From Erythrophleum ivorense (lineage: Eukaryota; Streptophyta; Magnoliopsida; Fabales; Fabaceae), in assembly GCA_026724425.1 (NCBI GenBank), contig JAIUCV010000117.1, forward strand, positions 2,017,501-2,081,500: DNA of 64,000 bases. The letters run 5' to 3'. Position 1 is the stretch's first letter; the number at the start of each line of letters is the position of its first letter. This document shows positions 21,978 through 33,492 of this stretch, in pieces. The notes beneath the pieces are model-generated. The model had not been told where the DNA came from. It searched no databases and was given only the letters and a program-made list of their open reading frames with translations. The position numbers and the translations under genes are program-made.

Positions 21978-24185
21978 ATGTTGCATATCTATGTAGCTTG
22001 TGGTTCATGGAAAAGGTGTGCAACCAATGGGTGGATATTTGTTGCTAATGAGAATAAAGGAGGAAGATTAGTTTCTCTGGAATCTACTACTAGTTTTGAG
22101 GAGTTAAAAACGATTGTTTTGGAGGACTTCTCAATCGAGAGGGGGATTGACGTTGAGTTTAGCTATTTGCCACGCGGTTTGATCAATGACGCTATGTCTC
22201 CCCGAATTGTGATTGCGAATGATCGTCAGGTGCAAAATTTCGTGTCCTACATACGGAAACAAGAGTCAAGACATTTGTGTGTGACACTTAATGATCCTAA
22301 TGGAAACAATGGAATCAACGTTGATGATAATGTTGATCGTGAGGGAGGACCACCCGCAGAGGGTAATTTTCGTGAAACTAAGAAAGAGATAAGGGAATTC
22401 ATTGATGATGAGGAAGTATTGTCTGTGAAGGAAATCGATTATGCTAATCAATTTCGTTTTGCTTTGATGGAAGCTGTGAAGATCAAGCAACAATTCAAAA
22501 GCAAAACTGAGTTGAAGTCAAATTTCGAAATTCTTGCAATGAAGCACAATTTCGACTACAAGGTGCTAAAATCCGATACTAGGTGGTGGGCTGTTCGTTG
22601 TGTGGAAAAAGACTGCAACTGGCGTGTTCGTGCGGAGAATCTGAAGGGCACGACTTTATTTATCATCAACAAGTATGTGGGTGAACATACTTGTGCTCCT
22701 TCAGGTAAAACCAAAAACGCTAGGATGGCGTCAGCCAAAACAGTTGGCAATCTGATTCTGAAGAAGTATGAAGGTATCAAAGAAGGACCTAAACCAAATG
22801 ATATCATACAGCTGATGCGTACAGAGCATGGATGCCAGATTTCTTACGATCTAGCATGGGAGGCACGTGAGTATGCTGTCAATTATGTGAGAGGTATACC
22901 TGAGAAGAGTTATGGTAAAATACCAAAGTACTTGCACATGCTAAAAGAAGCTAATCCGGGTACGCATACTGCTTATAAAACTGATCCTGATGGTAGTTTC
23001 AGATACATGTTCATCTCTTTTGGTCAATCAATAAGAGGGTTCTACAAAGCGATGCGTCGGGTGATCGTTATTGATGGTACGTTCTTGAAGAATAAATACA
23101 AAGGAACGCTACTAGTTGCTACAGCTTTAGATGGTAACTCTAATTTGTATCCACTAGCTTTTGGTGTGGTTGATTCGGAGAATGATCTCTCATGGGAATG
23201 GTTTTTGAGGCAGTTACATGTTGTTATTGAGGATGATTACAATTTGGCTTTTATCTCAGACAGAAATCAGTCCATTGGTAACAAGCTTCCTATAGTTTAC
23301 CAACGAGCTAGTCATGGAATTTGCATTCACCACTTGCTCAACAATGTCATCTCACATCTCCATGGTAAAGATTTGGCTGGTTTGATTGCAAAGGCTTCCA
23401 AAGCATACAGACTTGCTGATTTTCAGAAGCTGATGACTGACGTCTGTAAAAATAGAGCAGATGTTGCAAAATATCTCTTGGAAGCTGATGTGAGAAAATG
23501 GGCTCGTTGTCTATTTGTTGGTTACAGGTATGATATTAGGACAACTAACCCCGCAGAGTCGTTAAATTCGGCATTGAGATCACCTAGAGAGTACCCAGTG
23601 ATCCCTCTTCTGGACAGCATCAGAGAAATGTTGACACGGTGGTTCTATGAGCGAAGAACTCTGAGCTCCAAGCATAGCCACCCTTTAACTGTTGCAGTTG
23701 AGAAGAAGATTAACAGAAGAATTGAAAAGGGTAAAGCATTTACGGTTCAGCCTATTGATGCAAACAGATTTGTGGTTGGAGGCGACAGCTTCAACTGTGT
23801 GGTTGATTTGGTGAAACGAACATGTACATGTGCCAAGTACGATCTGCAGAAAATTCCATGTAGGCATGCAATCAGAGCTATTTTTTTCCTAGGAAAGCAA
23901 CCACACGAATACTCTGATGACATGTCCAAGAGTGAGTTTTGGAGAGTAGCGTATGAAGAACCTATTAATCCAATAGGTGTTCCTGAGGATGCATGGCGTG
24001 TCCCTCTACTAGTTGAAAAAGAAATTGTTTCTTGTCCGGAATCACGCAGAGCTGCTGGAAGGAGAAGAAAACGACGATATGAAACAGTTGAGGACAAGAT
24101 AAGATCAAAGAATAAGAAGAAACACAGGTGCAGTCGTTGTCATAAGGAGGGCCACAACAGAGCAACCTGTGATATGCCAATATAA
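21978..24185 (+). CDS. mudrA: Mutator-like (MuDR/MULE) transposase
   Basis: A single uninterrupted 735-codon frame beginning MLHIYVACGSWKRC. Residues 1-110 form the N-terminal plant MuDR region. Residues about 150-240 are the MuDR DNA-binding zinc region (WWAVRCVEKDCNWRVRA ... GEHTC). The MULE transposase core has the DDE triad as D366 (VIDGTFLK), D428 (ISDRNQS) and E527 (NPAESLNS), with a C-x2-H-type helper in GICIHHLLNN. A SWIM zinc finger (CTCAKYDLQKIPCRHAI, ~617-633) and a CCHC knuckle (CSRCHKEGHNRATC, ~717-730) follow. It cuts and joins the element's terminal inverted repeats in the nucleus. No stop or frameshift, so this copy could be active. Reverse-strand frames here are shadows. Confidence 0.93.
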   Translation: MLHIYVACGSWKRCATNGWIFVANENKGGRLVSLESTTSFEELKTIVLEDFSIERGIDVEFSYLPRGLINDAMSPRIVIANDRQVQNFVSYIRKQESRHLCVTLNDPNGNNGINVDDNVDREGGPPAEGNFRETKKEIREFIDDEEVLSVKEIDYANQFRFALMEAVKIKQQFKSKTELKSNFEILAMKHNFDYKVLKSDTRWWAVRCVEKDCNWRVRAENLKGTTLFIINKYVGEHTCAPSGKTKNARMASAKTVGNLILKKYEGIKEGPKPNDIIQLMRTEHGCQISYDLAWEAREYAVNYVRGIPEKSYGKIPKYLHMLKEANPGTHTAYKTDPDGSFRYMFISFGQSIRGFYKAMRRVIVIDGTFLKNKYKGTLLVATALDGNSNLYPLAFGVVDSENDLSWEWFLRQLHVVIEDDYNLAFISDRNQSIGNKLPIVYQRASHGICIHHLLNNVISHLHGKDLAGLIAKASKAYRLADFQKLMTDVCKNRADVAKYLLEADVRKWARCLFVGYRYDIRTTNPAESLNSALRSPREYPVIPLLDSIREMLTRWFYERRTLSSKHSHPLTVAVEKKINRRIEKGKAFTVQPIDANRFVVGGDSFNCVVDLVKRTCTCAKYDLQKIPCRHAIRAIFFLGKQPHEYSDDMSKSEFWRVAYEEPINPIGVPEDAWRVPLLVEKEIVSCPESRRAAGRRRKRRYETVEDKIRSKNKKKHRCSRCHKEGHNRATCDMPI

Positions 24186-24631
24186 TACTGTTTTTTTATC
24201 TACTTATTGTTTTCGTTTCACTTTCCCTTTTGTTTGGAGCTAGACTCGTTGACAATCTTTCTGGCTATTGCATATCTTTCTTACTTTTCTTTCCAACTGC
24301 TTATTTTGCTTTCAAACTGCAGAACATATATTCTTCGGAACATTGATATGTATGGTGAGGAAACACACAGCATGCCATAATGTTAATTGATGTTAAAAAG
24401 AGAGAATGCATTGTGTGTTCGAGATTCTGCTGAAGAATGACTCTGAGAAAACTAGCATGAAACATGAAAGGTCACAAACATAAACTCAGTGACTTGCAAC
24501 CTGCGACTTCATTGAATCATGGCAATCATAACAATAATCTGTCAAATAAGAGTTTGAAAAAACTAACAACATAATAGAATTCCTCATGTGTCCAAATCGA
24601 GATGAAAACAAATACATAATAATGAGATTAT
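24186..24631. other. Gap between convergent MULE genes
   Basis: 446 bp of AT-rich DNA between the transposase stop and the ULP1 stop; it must hold both 3' ends. No coding sequence and no TCTAC array was noticed. Confidence 0.5.
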
Positions 24632-27600
24632 TCAGCTAAGGTCTATAGTCTCACATGAAGAAAACTCTGGAGCTACATACTTTGACATGCGCTGAAGCAG
24701 AACCTCATCCCTTCCCGCTTGAAGTAGATCACATACTATCTTGTACCTAGCCTCTTTCATGTTTTTATCATGCAGCAAAGAGAAGTCAAGTCCCAAGACA
24801 TGACATTCGATGAACTTCAAAGCATAAACCCCACAATGATCTTGTGTTTTGTTCAGACCCTTTTGCATAGGCACGTAGTGGGCAGAATATGGTGCAACCG
24901 ATAGGTGTTTCTTCGTAGCATCTGGCTGAACCTCCTTAAAAATACGGGGTACCATGTTTAAGAAAGCATCAACCTCTCTGTACCTTTTCTGACCATTACA
25001 GTCGAAGACGTCTATGGTCCGTTGTACAAAGTTGATGCACAAGGAGATCCAATGATTGCCGCCGCAACAGACTGGAGTGTAGATACGATCAACATCGACA
25101 CCCCAAACCTTGTCGGTTCTCCCGTGAGAAGGCAGCACACCTTTTCCAAAAGCCAAGATAAACTCACTTAGTTCGAACTTCTTTTTGTCAGTCCTCCAAC
25201 GATCATATGCACCCTTGATTTCGCAACCGAAAGTGAAATTCATGAAACCAACCCTGCCCACATTCCATCGCTTCAGAGAAGTATTCTCCCGAAATAAGTA
25301 GAGCATGGCATCAATTTCCTGAATAATACGGTATAGCTGGTTAGTGGCAATGTGGTTTGAATTCATTATATGATAGCAATATGCGATCTAAAGGTAGCTC
25401 TAACCTGGTTTTGAAGCCATTTATCTGGACCAAGAACACGTTTTGATAGCTCCCAAGTGAAGTCAGTAGGACCAACCTTTAGGTTCCTGAAATAACACTT
25501 AAAACTAAGTTACAGCAGACCATGTCAAAGTGAAAAACACAAATTTCAAACTGTAACTATGCGTACGAATTGTGACTCACTCGGGCATGAATGACCATTG
25601 TTGCAGTTCTTCAAATTTCTCGTCAGAGACAAAAACCAAAATAGCATCGGGATCTTGCTCGCCGGGGTTAGACATGGAAGGCAATTTATCGGTCATGTTA
25701 ATAGGGATTTGATGCAGTTCACTTACTGGTTCAACAACCTCCATCGGCTCTTCATCGTCCCTCTCTTCTCCAGAATCATACATTGGTCGACGTGGAGGAG
25801 GCTTAGTTATCTCGGCAAGCAATTTATTCAAGAGGACTTCTTCTTCGTCTTCGTCATCCATATTGTTCTCTGTCTTCTTCACAGCCTGTGAAAATGAATG
25901 ACATTGCATTTTTAGAGGAAAAAAAGAGAAACAAAACAACCAATATCGAAGTAGAAGAGAGATGGAGTTTTGTTTAATGTTTACCTTTTCTTGTCTCTTT
26001 GAGGTGTCTTCGTTAATCATGGGCTCTACCTCAGTGTTTTTGGCCTGTGGAAAGATTGACATTGCAGGTTTTTTAAAAAAAAATCAGAAACAAAAAATGT
26101 AGATTAAAAAACAAGTTGAGAGGTGGCGAGTACATACCATCTCCTTTCTCTTAGACTTGTTTTCCGAAAGCTGCGACTTCTTTATTTTTTCTTTCTTCTG
26201 CTGCGTCTTCGTAGACTCGTCTTTCGATCGCTGCGATAGATCAAATCCGGGTACGAAAGAATCTTGTGAGAGGTGGCGAGTCTTTCTGTCGAGATAGCTT
26301 TGGGTATTTTCCCCAATATTGAACTCTGAGCTTTGGGTTAAGTTTATATCAACCAGTTTGTCTAGTGACACATCAATATTTCCCTGTTGTTAAAGAAGAA
26401 TGCACATCAGTTCATTCTAAACCGTCAAAACATATATAAATTATCAGAAACATTACAACATTCAGTTCTTACAACAAACATTAAGACAAGCTTTAATACA
26501 TTAGTAGAACCTAGGTTTTTATGTGACAAACTTCAAGGACGAACATAATACACAAAGGCCTAGAGAGTTTATGTTACAAGGTCACAAGTAACATTACACA
26601 GCAGAAAAGTTGGTCAGTTCGTAGGTTTGTTTTGTACCTTTCTTCTTTGATGAGAGCTGGTCGCTGGCACTGGGTTGGACCTTGATGAGGGCTCTCCACT
26701 GTTCCCACGAGATAATGCTTCTTTAAGCATATCCTTCAGCTCTGACACCTCACTCTTAAACTCGCAGAACTCAGTAGCCAATTTGTCATACTTTTCATCA
26801 CTTTGCTTTATCATTTTCTTCTGAAAATCATCAAGCATACCACGCATAAGACTCTCCATCCCTTGTCCAGCACTTTCTACTGATCGCTGGAACAACAACT
26901 GTTTCTTACGTGTCTCAGCTCCTTTATCAATAACCTTCCTCTTACCAGTCCTTGAACCAGAAGATGATGTGGCTTCACCGCATGGTGTTCTGAAGTCCTC
27001 AGCCGTTTCACCACTTTCGTTATGGAACACCTCAGATTCTGTCTCGGCAGCTGGAGGAGGAGCAGGAATTGTTTCCACCGGTTCTTCAAATTCCCATGTG
27101 TGACAACTCCAATCATAATTGTTGTTGATGAGCACCTTAATTCGATCCACCCTTTCATCTCTCATTTCGTCAATCCTTAGGAATTCAGCAGAGTCGATTA
27201 CATCCATATTCCCGGTTGACGAGATGTATGAGTACACAAGTCCCTACAAGAGAGTGTAGAAGATGAGTATACAATTGATAGTTAAAAACAAAAAATGACT
27301 CATGAGAAATCAGAATGCACTACTCACAGTTTTTAGAACCGCCTTCTCCAAGTTAATGATCTCTGCAAACCCCGCCCTTGCAGCCCCTCTCCAGTTTGAA
27401 CATCGAGGAAAGACATGGTCCACCGCATTGAGCTTCGCCCCCAACATAACGCCACAATCAGGAATAGCTTCCATGATCCAAATCTGAAGAGCATATGCAA
27501 ATCCTTCCAAAACGTAGCTTGTCTTACTCAAGTCGCTCCTCGCTTGGACGACACCCTCCACTAGATGATCAAAACAGCGTAGACCCCATGGATAAGCTTT

Positions 27601-28176
27601 TAGCTTATCAAAGTCCATGATGAGTTTGATGTAGTCATGAGAAATCCAAGTCTTCTCATCTACTGCCATCAGCAGACCAACAACACAAAAATACACTAAT
27701 CGCAGCCTGTCCACACGAGTCCAATTGTTTGCCTCCGAGATAAGTTTCTTCCTAATCATCTCAAGGCTAATCTTTCCACGAGTCATTAACAGCTTACTCC
27801 AGAAACCGCCATCGTCAACCCAATTCTTGAGGTCGTAGTTGCCATCGTCTATGCACTTGAGCCCCGTAACAGCATGGAACTCTTGGATAGAGAATCGCAA
27901 TGGCCTCCTGGCAAACACAAACCAGAGCTCATGTTTTTTTGCCGTAACAAGTTGCCTAGTCATGAGACTGTGTACCAATTTTGCTGAGAAATTTAGCCGG
28001 TTTTCGTGGATGGCTATGATATGAGCAAACAACGGGTCTTTCTTCACTTCATTGTACTCTGATTTGACACCACTGGCCAGATCCTTCAATATCGAGATTC
28101 TTGCACACTTGTTTATTTTATCACCTAATGGTTCGGCTCCTTCCTCATATAATCTCTTGGGCAACTCGAGATCCAT
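24632..28176 (-). CDS. DUF1985 + ULP1-type (C48) protease gene of MULE B
   Basis: Seven exons (approx. 28176-27328, 27243-26638, 26383-26138, 26044-25985, 25885-25581, 25486-25405, 25318-24632) joined by GT-AG introns give 944 aa with consistent phase. Exon 1 starts MDLELPKRLYEEGAEPLG just after an acceptor (GTTGCAG), implying a 5' UTR intron, and holds DUF1985 (FARRPLRFSIQEFHAVTGL). Exons 2-5 form a Ser/Lys/Glu-rich, coiled-coil-prone linker. Exon 7 is the C48 peptidase with H (GGNHWISLCIN), D (TIDVFDCNGQ) and C (DHCGVYALKF). ULP1 enzymes process or remove SUMO; MULE-borne versions are known from Kaonashi and VANC families, and VANC proteins counter silencing of their own element. Catalytic residues are present. 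The substrate and role of this copy are inferred. Confidence 0.9.
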
Positions 28177-29935
28177 ACCTGCAACTAACGAAAACAATAT
28201 AAATGAATACAATACGAAAACGAGATGAAGAAAAAATGTAATGCACTTTGACTTTGAACACTAACCTTAATGCACAGTAAGATAATAAAATCAAGGAAAA
28301 AATACTATAAAAGTAACAAAATAAGCAGCTCATATGCAGATTGATCAAATGAAAGTTATCCTAGAAAACATACAAGAAAAAAACAAAGATATCACATAGT
28401 TTTTTTTAAAAAACGTCATAGGAGAACACAGCAAGAGACTATTTTTCCAACAAAATTAATGAACACAAAAGCCACTAGCATTTTGAACGACATTGCAGCT
28501 AACATCAAATCAATGTTACCTTATAAAACAGAAGCATAACTCAGCAAACAATAAATCAAAAGAAAAAAAAGAAGCAAAACAAAACATGAGGAATTAAAGC
28601 CACGGCTTTCTCACTCGCCAATATAGAATTAATAATCAAATTCCCATCTATCTTCACAAGCTTGTCATTCCTCGGAACAAAGAGTGATGCAATTCATATA
28701 AGCCTAACTCAACAAACAATACATCCAATGATTCGATAAGTAACAAAAAAAAGAACCAAATACGCAGATGGATCAAATGATAGAAAACAAACAAGAAGAA
28801 AACAGTTGCTAATCCCAAATCAATTTTCATGTAACGAAATCTATCAATTGCAAACACTATCTCCAATTTTTCGTAAAGAAAAGGAATTCTAACAATATCA
28901 GAAAACGAAATCCAAAAAAACACACTAAATCAGAAACCTTTACCTCAAGTGGCAGAAAACTCCAGCACTTTAATGTCAAAGAAGCTGAGGATAAAACCAG
29001 CAGACAAAAGAGGAGAATGGCGGACTTCCTCACGGATTAAGGAGGAGAACAGTGGCTGTAGGAAGACACCAACCAGAAAGCAGCCACACGAATATGGAAA
29101 CAAGTGAAAAAACAGAGAGATCATCAGTAAGAGTACATATGCAGGAAGATTCATCGATGCAGAAACCCCAAATCATTCTAAGCAAAAACTCCAAATCAAA
29201 CTAGTCGAATCATACAGATTACAAAAGTATCATAAGCATCAAACACCAAAGGTATCATAGAAAACCTCAAACCAAAACCCCAAATCAATCTAGAGGTTGC
29301 AACCAAAGTCAGATTTTCAAGTCTTAGAAACCCGAAATCCGTTTTCATGTCTTAAAATCCCCAATTGCATGTCCCCAATCTTCAATTGCAAACCCTAACT
29401 CGAAATTTTTTTAGGGAAAAATCGATTAATCGATGAACCACCATACTACTAACCTTGTGAGTAACTAAAGGAGGTGATTGACGGATAAGAAGGACGATGC
29501 GCGCAGAGGACCCCAGCTGAAACACGGCGAAGAGAGAAACACGGCGAGGACGAGAACGGAGAAGATAAAAAGAAATCGGGGAGGAGAGAAGAGAAAAAGA
29601 AATGGGGGAGGAATGAAATCGGCGAAGAGAGAGAGGAAGATGAGGGGAAGAGGCAAGAAGAACGACGGAGATGTCGCCGCCGCTGTGTGAGAGGAACGAC
29701 GGAGATGTCGCGAGAAGGAGAGAAGAAGATGAGTGGAAGAGAAGAAGATGTCGGGGAAATTAAAAAGGATAAGGTTTATTTTTGTTTTGTAATTATTTGG
29801 TTTATATTATGTTTCTTTGTTAACAAAAACGAAAAACAGAAATTAAAATAAAATAAATTCAATTTTAGGGGTAAAACAGGATTAATGTCTAAAAAAAAGT
29901 ACAAGAGGACAAAAGCACTTTGAGAAAGTGTATGT
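28177..29935 (-). promoter_or_regulatory. Leader/promoter region of the DUF1985-ULP1 gene
   Basis: No domain-bearing frame. It probably contains a 5' UTR intron ending at the acceptor beside the ATG. Around 29470-29760 the plus strand is strongly GA-rich (CT-rich in the sense of the gene), typical of a pyrimidine-rich plant leader, with a short internal repeat (AACGACGGAGATGTCGC twice near 29660-29710). Open frames here are compositional. Confidence 0.4.
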
Positions 29936-29987
29936 GGACAAGAAGAGGTTTTTTTTGGGGTAAATTGCCAATTTTCCCTTTTATAAA
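29936..29987. repeat. MULE B right terminal inverted repeat and target duplication
   Basis: The TIR occupies 29936-29978 (ends GCCAATTTTCCC), the TSD TTTTATAAA 29979-29987. Read inward it is GGGAAAATTGGCAATTTACC, matching the left end. Confidence 0.95.
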
Positions 29988-30343
29988 TCATGTGAGATTT
30001 TGATTGCATGAAAAAGAGTTCTAAAATCCAGTTAAACATTCACAAAACTTTTATACTTTTGCTTTTATTAATTTTCTCTGCAAAAAAATGAGAAGAATAA
30101 AAGAAAAGTGCCAATTGCATCTCATGAGTTCATATGAGATTTCAATTGCACGAAATATGATCTCAAATCCGGCTTAACATTCACAAAATTATGTTTTATT
30201 GAGATTTTTTCAAAAAAAAATTCATCCGTTTTTATGTCAAAATTTCAAAAATTAAAAGCTCACATTCCATTCCTCCGAATTTTTTCATCCTTATGTACTT
30301 TATTTTTATTTTTTATTGTTAATCCAAAAAAATTCAACTAATA
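29988..30343. repeat. Short tandem repeat units flanking MULE B
   Basis: Two ~125-bp units (about 29990-30110 and 30115-30230), each containing TGAGATTT(C/T)(A/G)ATTGCA(T/C)GA followed by AAATC(C/T)(G/A)G(C/T)TTAACATTCACAAAA. A third, more 5' unit lies at about 21035-21110 on the other side of MULE B. The transposon inserted inside this array. No gene. Confidence 0.7.
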
Positions 30344-30357
30344 AAAAGATGCATAAT

Positions 30358-30359
<2 letters not shown>
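30344..30359. repeat. LINE target-site duplication, left copy
   Basis: AAAAGATGCATAATTC directly before the T-run that is the LINE poly(A) tail. Confidence 0.95.
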
Positions 30360-30391
<32 letters not shown>

Positions 30392-30407
30392 TCAACAGCC
30401 TCTATTC

Positions 30408-31637
30408 CTACAGCAACTCGGGGATCCAAGCTGGGGAGACAGAGTTTACATAATACACCTCGGTAGGTAGAGCTCGTGCACTTCGTGCTAGCTTGTCTGC
30501 CTTCGTGTTCTTTGTTCTTGGTATGTACGTAATAGAGAAGGTGGTGAACCTCGATTTACATTTGTCAATCTCCTCCAATAGGGTTGCAAAAGACGGCCAA
30601 TCCTCTGGTTTAGATACCATCTTAACCACATCGGAACTATCCGTTTCAAACAACATTGTTAACCAGTTATGTCGTAGCATACATTGCATAGCCCATAGTA
30701 AAGCCTCCACCTCTGTTTGGAGCGGCGAGACGCCCCGCCAGAGGTTACACGTTCCCATAAGTACCTCAGCCGTTTCCATATTAACACTATACCATCCCAA
30801 GCCCGCCCTCACCTCTGTCGCCTTCCAGGCTCCATCTACCTGGCATCTGCTACCCGGAAAAATTGGTGTCACTGAACTCTCGAGGGTGGTAAGAGCCTCC
30901 TCTTGTTCATGCTGAGCCGATTTCCAGGCAAGGGCCTCCGCTGCCGCAGCATTAATAATGTCGTATGGATCTGAATCCTCGTCGGAGAAAACTTTCCCAT
31001 TTCGGGCTTTCCAAATATACCAAATCAACCAAGGGTACATCTTCATTCTGTCATCATTTGGCAAATTCCAAAACAGGTGAGCCATATTTGTAAATAGCCC
31101 TTCTGACGGGAATCGGCCGATGACCGTAGGAGTTGGGGATAAGGCCCAAACCTGTAAAGCTGGTGGACATCCAAATAACATTGTTTCCGCATACATTCCA
31201 CATCGCATACATAGTGGGTCAATTTGAATACCGCGACTCCGTAGTCGTGCTCCGACCGATATACACCCTGTAAGAAGCTGCCATATGAAATGTTGTAGTT
31301 TTGGAGTACATTGTACTTTCCACGCTTGTGCCTGAAGGCGCCGCACATCCGGGCCAAAAGGTATACTAGTATCATCCTCCCGGTTTTGTTGCATTGTGTC
31401 GTATCCCGATTTAACCGTATATCGATCCGTCTTCGTGAAATGCCATCCCATGACGTCCGGTCTGCTAGCATGCGAGTTCGGGATCCCCAGGATAAGTGAG
31501 ACATCCATACTATCGAAAAGTTGAGTTAATAGTGGTAGATTCCACGTTAAAGTTCCGGGAGTCATTAATTCACTCACCCGAAGGTGAGGGTAATAATCAA
31601 TCCCGTTTCCCATGGCTGGCCTCGGGCGAGAATCTGG
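30408..31637 (-). pseudogene. LINE ORF2 3' part: zf-RVT and RNase H domains
   Basis: Continues the ORF2 frame interrupted at 39904. From the 31613 ATG it reads MGNGIDYYPHLRVSELMTPG, but the frame extends upstream to the insertion point. The zinc-binding RT-associated domain includes KLQHFIWQLLTGCISVG and CMRCGMYAETMLF. The C-terminal RNase H has CQVDGAWKATEVRAGLGWYS, LFETDSSDVVKMV and SITYIPRTKNTKADKLARSA. It ends AWIPELL, 18 nt before the poly(A). No internal stop in this part, but it is separated from the RT by an 8.3-kb insertion. Confidence 0.88.
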
Positions 31638-31642
31638 AATCC

Positions 31643-33480
31643 TGATAGAATGATGGAAGTGTGTATAAATGATTCGAGTCCAGAGGACCAGCGTTGCACT
31701 ATGAACTTATGAGACAAGAAACAGAGCTAAGACAAGATATTGGTTTGGTCGTGATTGAGTAACAAATAGCAAAAGCAAATAAAGATATAACTTCAATGGG
31801 AACAAGCACTAGACCAAGGCAATTCGCAGGAGCTCAAGGAAAGTAACCGAATGACTATTCAGGGCAATGATTAAGTACAGGTCTTGAACTCAAACATAAA
31901 AGTATGTCAATCCACTCTCGTGATCTTGACAACTTTGCTAATCAACCTAGATGTCTAAACTCTCGTTTGAATCTAGCAATTGAAGACAAGCAATATGAAC
32001 GGGTTCGATATGTTCACGATCCGCCTTAGCATCAACTCTCGCAGGCTAAGGACAGATCGCTCACCAATGTTCGTTCTAGTAACCTATTACACTTTTGATG
32101 AATAGATTAACCTAAGATCAGAGATCGAGTGATCAAAACAATCAAAGCATTAAACTCAACAATGGCGAAGACGATATATTCTTTTTATCTAAGATCCCAA
32201 GATACGACAACCTTAGTTGAGGGTCGAAGGTGCCTGAATCCGAAGATTAGGGTTCTTGTTGAGGTATGTATCCAACTTAATGGACGCACTCTAATTGATC
32301 TTAGACTCAAAGATTAAACGCCTTATCTGCATTCAGTTATCTAACTCATGAAACTCCTTTGAAAAACCTAGATCTAGCTAGGCGACTACTCAGACATGAT
32401 CAAGCAAACAACAGCAAAAGATGAAACAGTTTTCATTGAAATAACGAATAGTAAAACAAGAGGGTTCAGAAATCTTCTCCCTCAGATCAACAATGAAAAA
32501 CTCTCCAAAAAGCGTCAAAAAAAAGAACGTGTCAAAACAAAACGAAAAATAGGTCTAAGTAGTGAAAGTCGAAGCGATCGACTGGGCCATCAGGCGAAGT
32601 ACTCGAGTGGGCCTTCGGGTGATCAGGCCCATCGAGTGGTGTGAGATGGCGGACCGTCGGGTGAGGCCGGCGAGTGGCCCATCGAGTCAACCCGTCGGAT
32701 GAAGCCGTCGGGTGAGGGGTTCGGGTCGGCCCGTCGGGCGGAGGCGTCGGGCGGAGACGTCGGGTGGCGACGTCGAGTGAGGACGGCGGGCGGAGGCGTC
32801 GGGCGGAGACGTCGGGTGGCGACCGGCGGGTGGAGGCGTCGGGCGGAGGCCGGTTCGAGCCGTCGGGTGAGGGGGTCGGGTCGGCCCGTCGGGCGGAGGC
32901 GTCGGGCGGAGACGTCGGGTGGCGACGTCGAGTGAGGACGGCGGGCGGAGGCGTCGGGTGGAGGCGTCGGGTGACGGCGTCGGGTCAAGCCGTCGGGTCA
33001 AGCCGTCGGGTGACGGCGTCGGGTCAAGCCGTCGGGTCAAGCCGTCGGGTCAGGCCGTCGGGTCAGGCCGTCGGGTGACTGCCCATTAGATAGGAAATTG
33101 AGTTAGCTTTCATTTGGCGCCGGTTTGAGGTCATTCCGATAAACGGTTGAAGAGTTATGACGGTTTTAGCGAAGACATGTCAATCAGCTCGACTGCTCAG
33201 CTCTAACCACCATTGGGTCGGCCCCGGCGAGTGGTCAGTCGTCCGTCGAGTGCTCTCCTCCCGTTGATTGATGTCATGCCGTCGAGTACACTTCTCCGTC
33301 GATTGGGCTTCGTAAATCGGCATTTTCCTTCCTTTTTGCATGGTTTCACCTCTTGCTGCTCCGTATCACCGAAACTCTCCTTCGAATGATTCTAGACCTG
33401 CAAAGACTCGATAAAAGCTAAAAAGACTCGATAAAACACGTGAAAGCAAAGGTTAGATTGCGCCAAAACGCAAGACATCA
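31643..33480 (-). repeat. 3' LTR of the gag-protease element
   Basis: 1838 bp from TGATAGAATGATGG to AAGACATCA. Contains the GC-rich minisatellite at about 32600-33080. Reading frames such as those starting 32129, 32396 and the Arg/Pro-rich ones at 32623-33078 recur identically in the other LTR and are not genes. Confidence 0.93.
32600..33085. repeat. GC-rich minisatellite in the LTR
   Basis: Dozens of imperfect units around the core CGTCGGGT/CGTCGGGC (for example GTCAAGCCGTCGGGTCAAGC, GGCGGAGGCGTCGGGCGGAG), with steps of about 13-17 bp and an internal duplication of a longer block. GC content is far above the AT-rich surroundings. The repeat makes all six frames open and Arg/Pro/Gly-rich. 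An identical array is at about 39022-39507. Confidence 0.95.
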
Positions 33481-33492
33481 ACTCCCCCGGAC
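33481..33492 (-). other. Polypurine tract of the gag-protease element
   Basis: The minus strand reads TCCGGGGGAGT immediately upstream of the 3' LTR, a purine-rich primer for plus-strand synthesis in the expected position. Confidence 0.6.

Larger units (their letters stand above)
21228..29978. mobile_element. MULE B: complete Mutator-like element with transposase and DUF1985-ULP1 genes
   Basis: An 8751-bp element with terminal inverted repeats of 43 bp (one mismatch) and a perfect 9-bp target duplication TTTTATAAA (21219-21227 and 29979-29987), the size expected for Mutator-like transposition. It contains an intact transposase gene (plus strand) and a seven-exon DUF1985/ULP1 gene (minus strand) that converge with about 446 bp between their stops. 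A TCTAC/GTAGA array lies between the left terminus and the transposase. This is the architecture described for Kaonashi and VANDAL-related MULEs. Intact reading frames, TIRs and TSD suggest a young, possibly still autonomous copy. Confidence 0.93.

Noticed and set aside
32623..33078. Arg/Pro-rich and Gly-rich proteins in four frames
   Set aside because: The GC-rich minisatellite keeps all frames open; the same frames recur in the second LTR (39046-39501).
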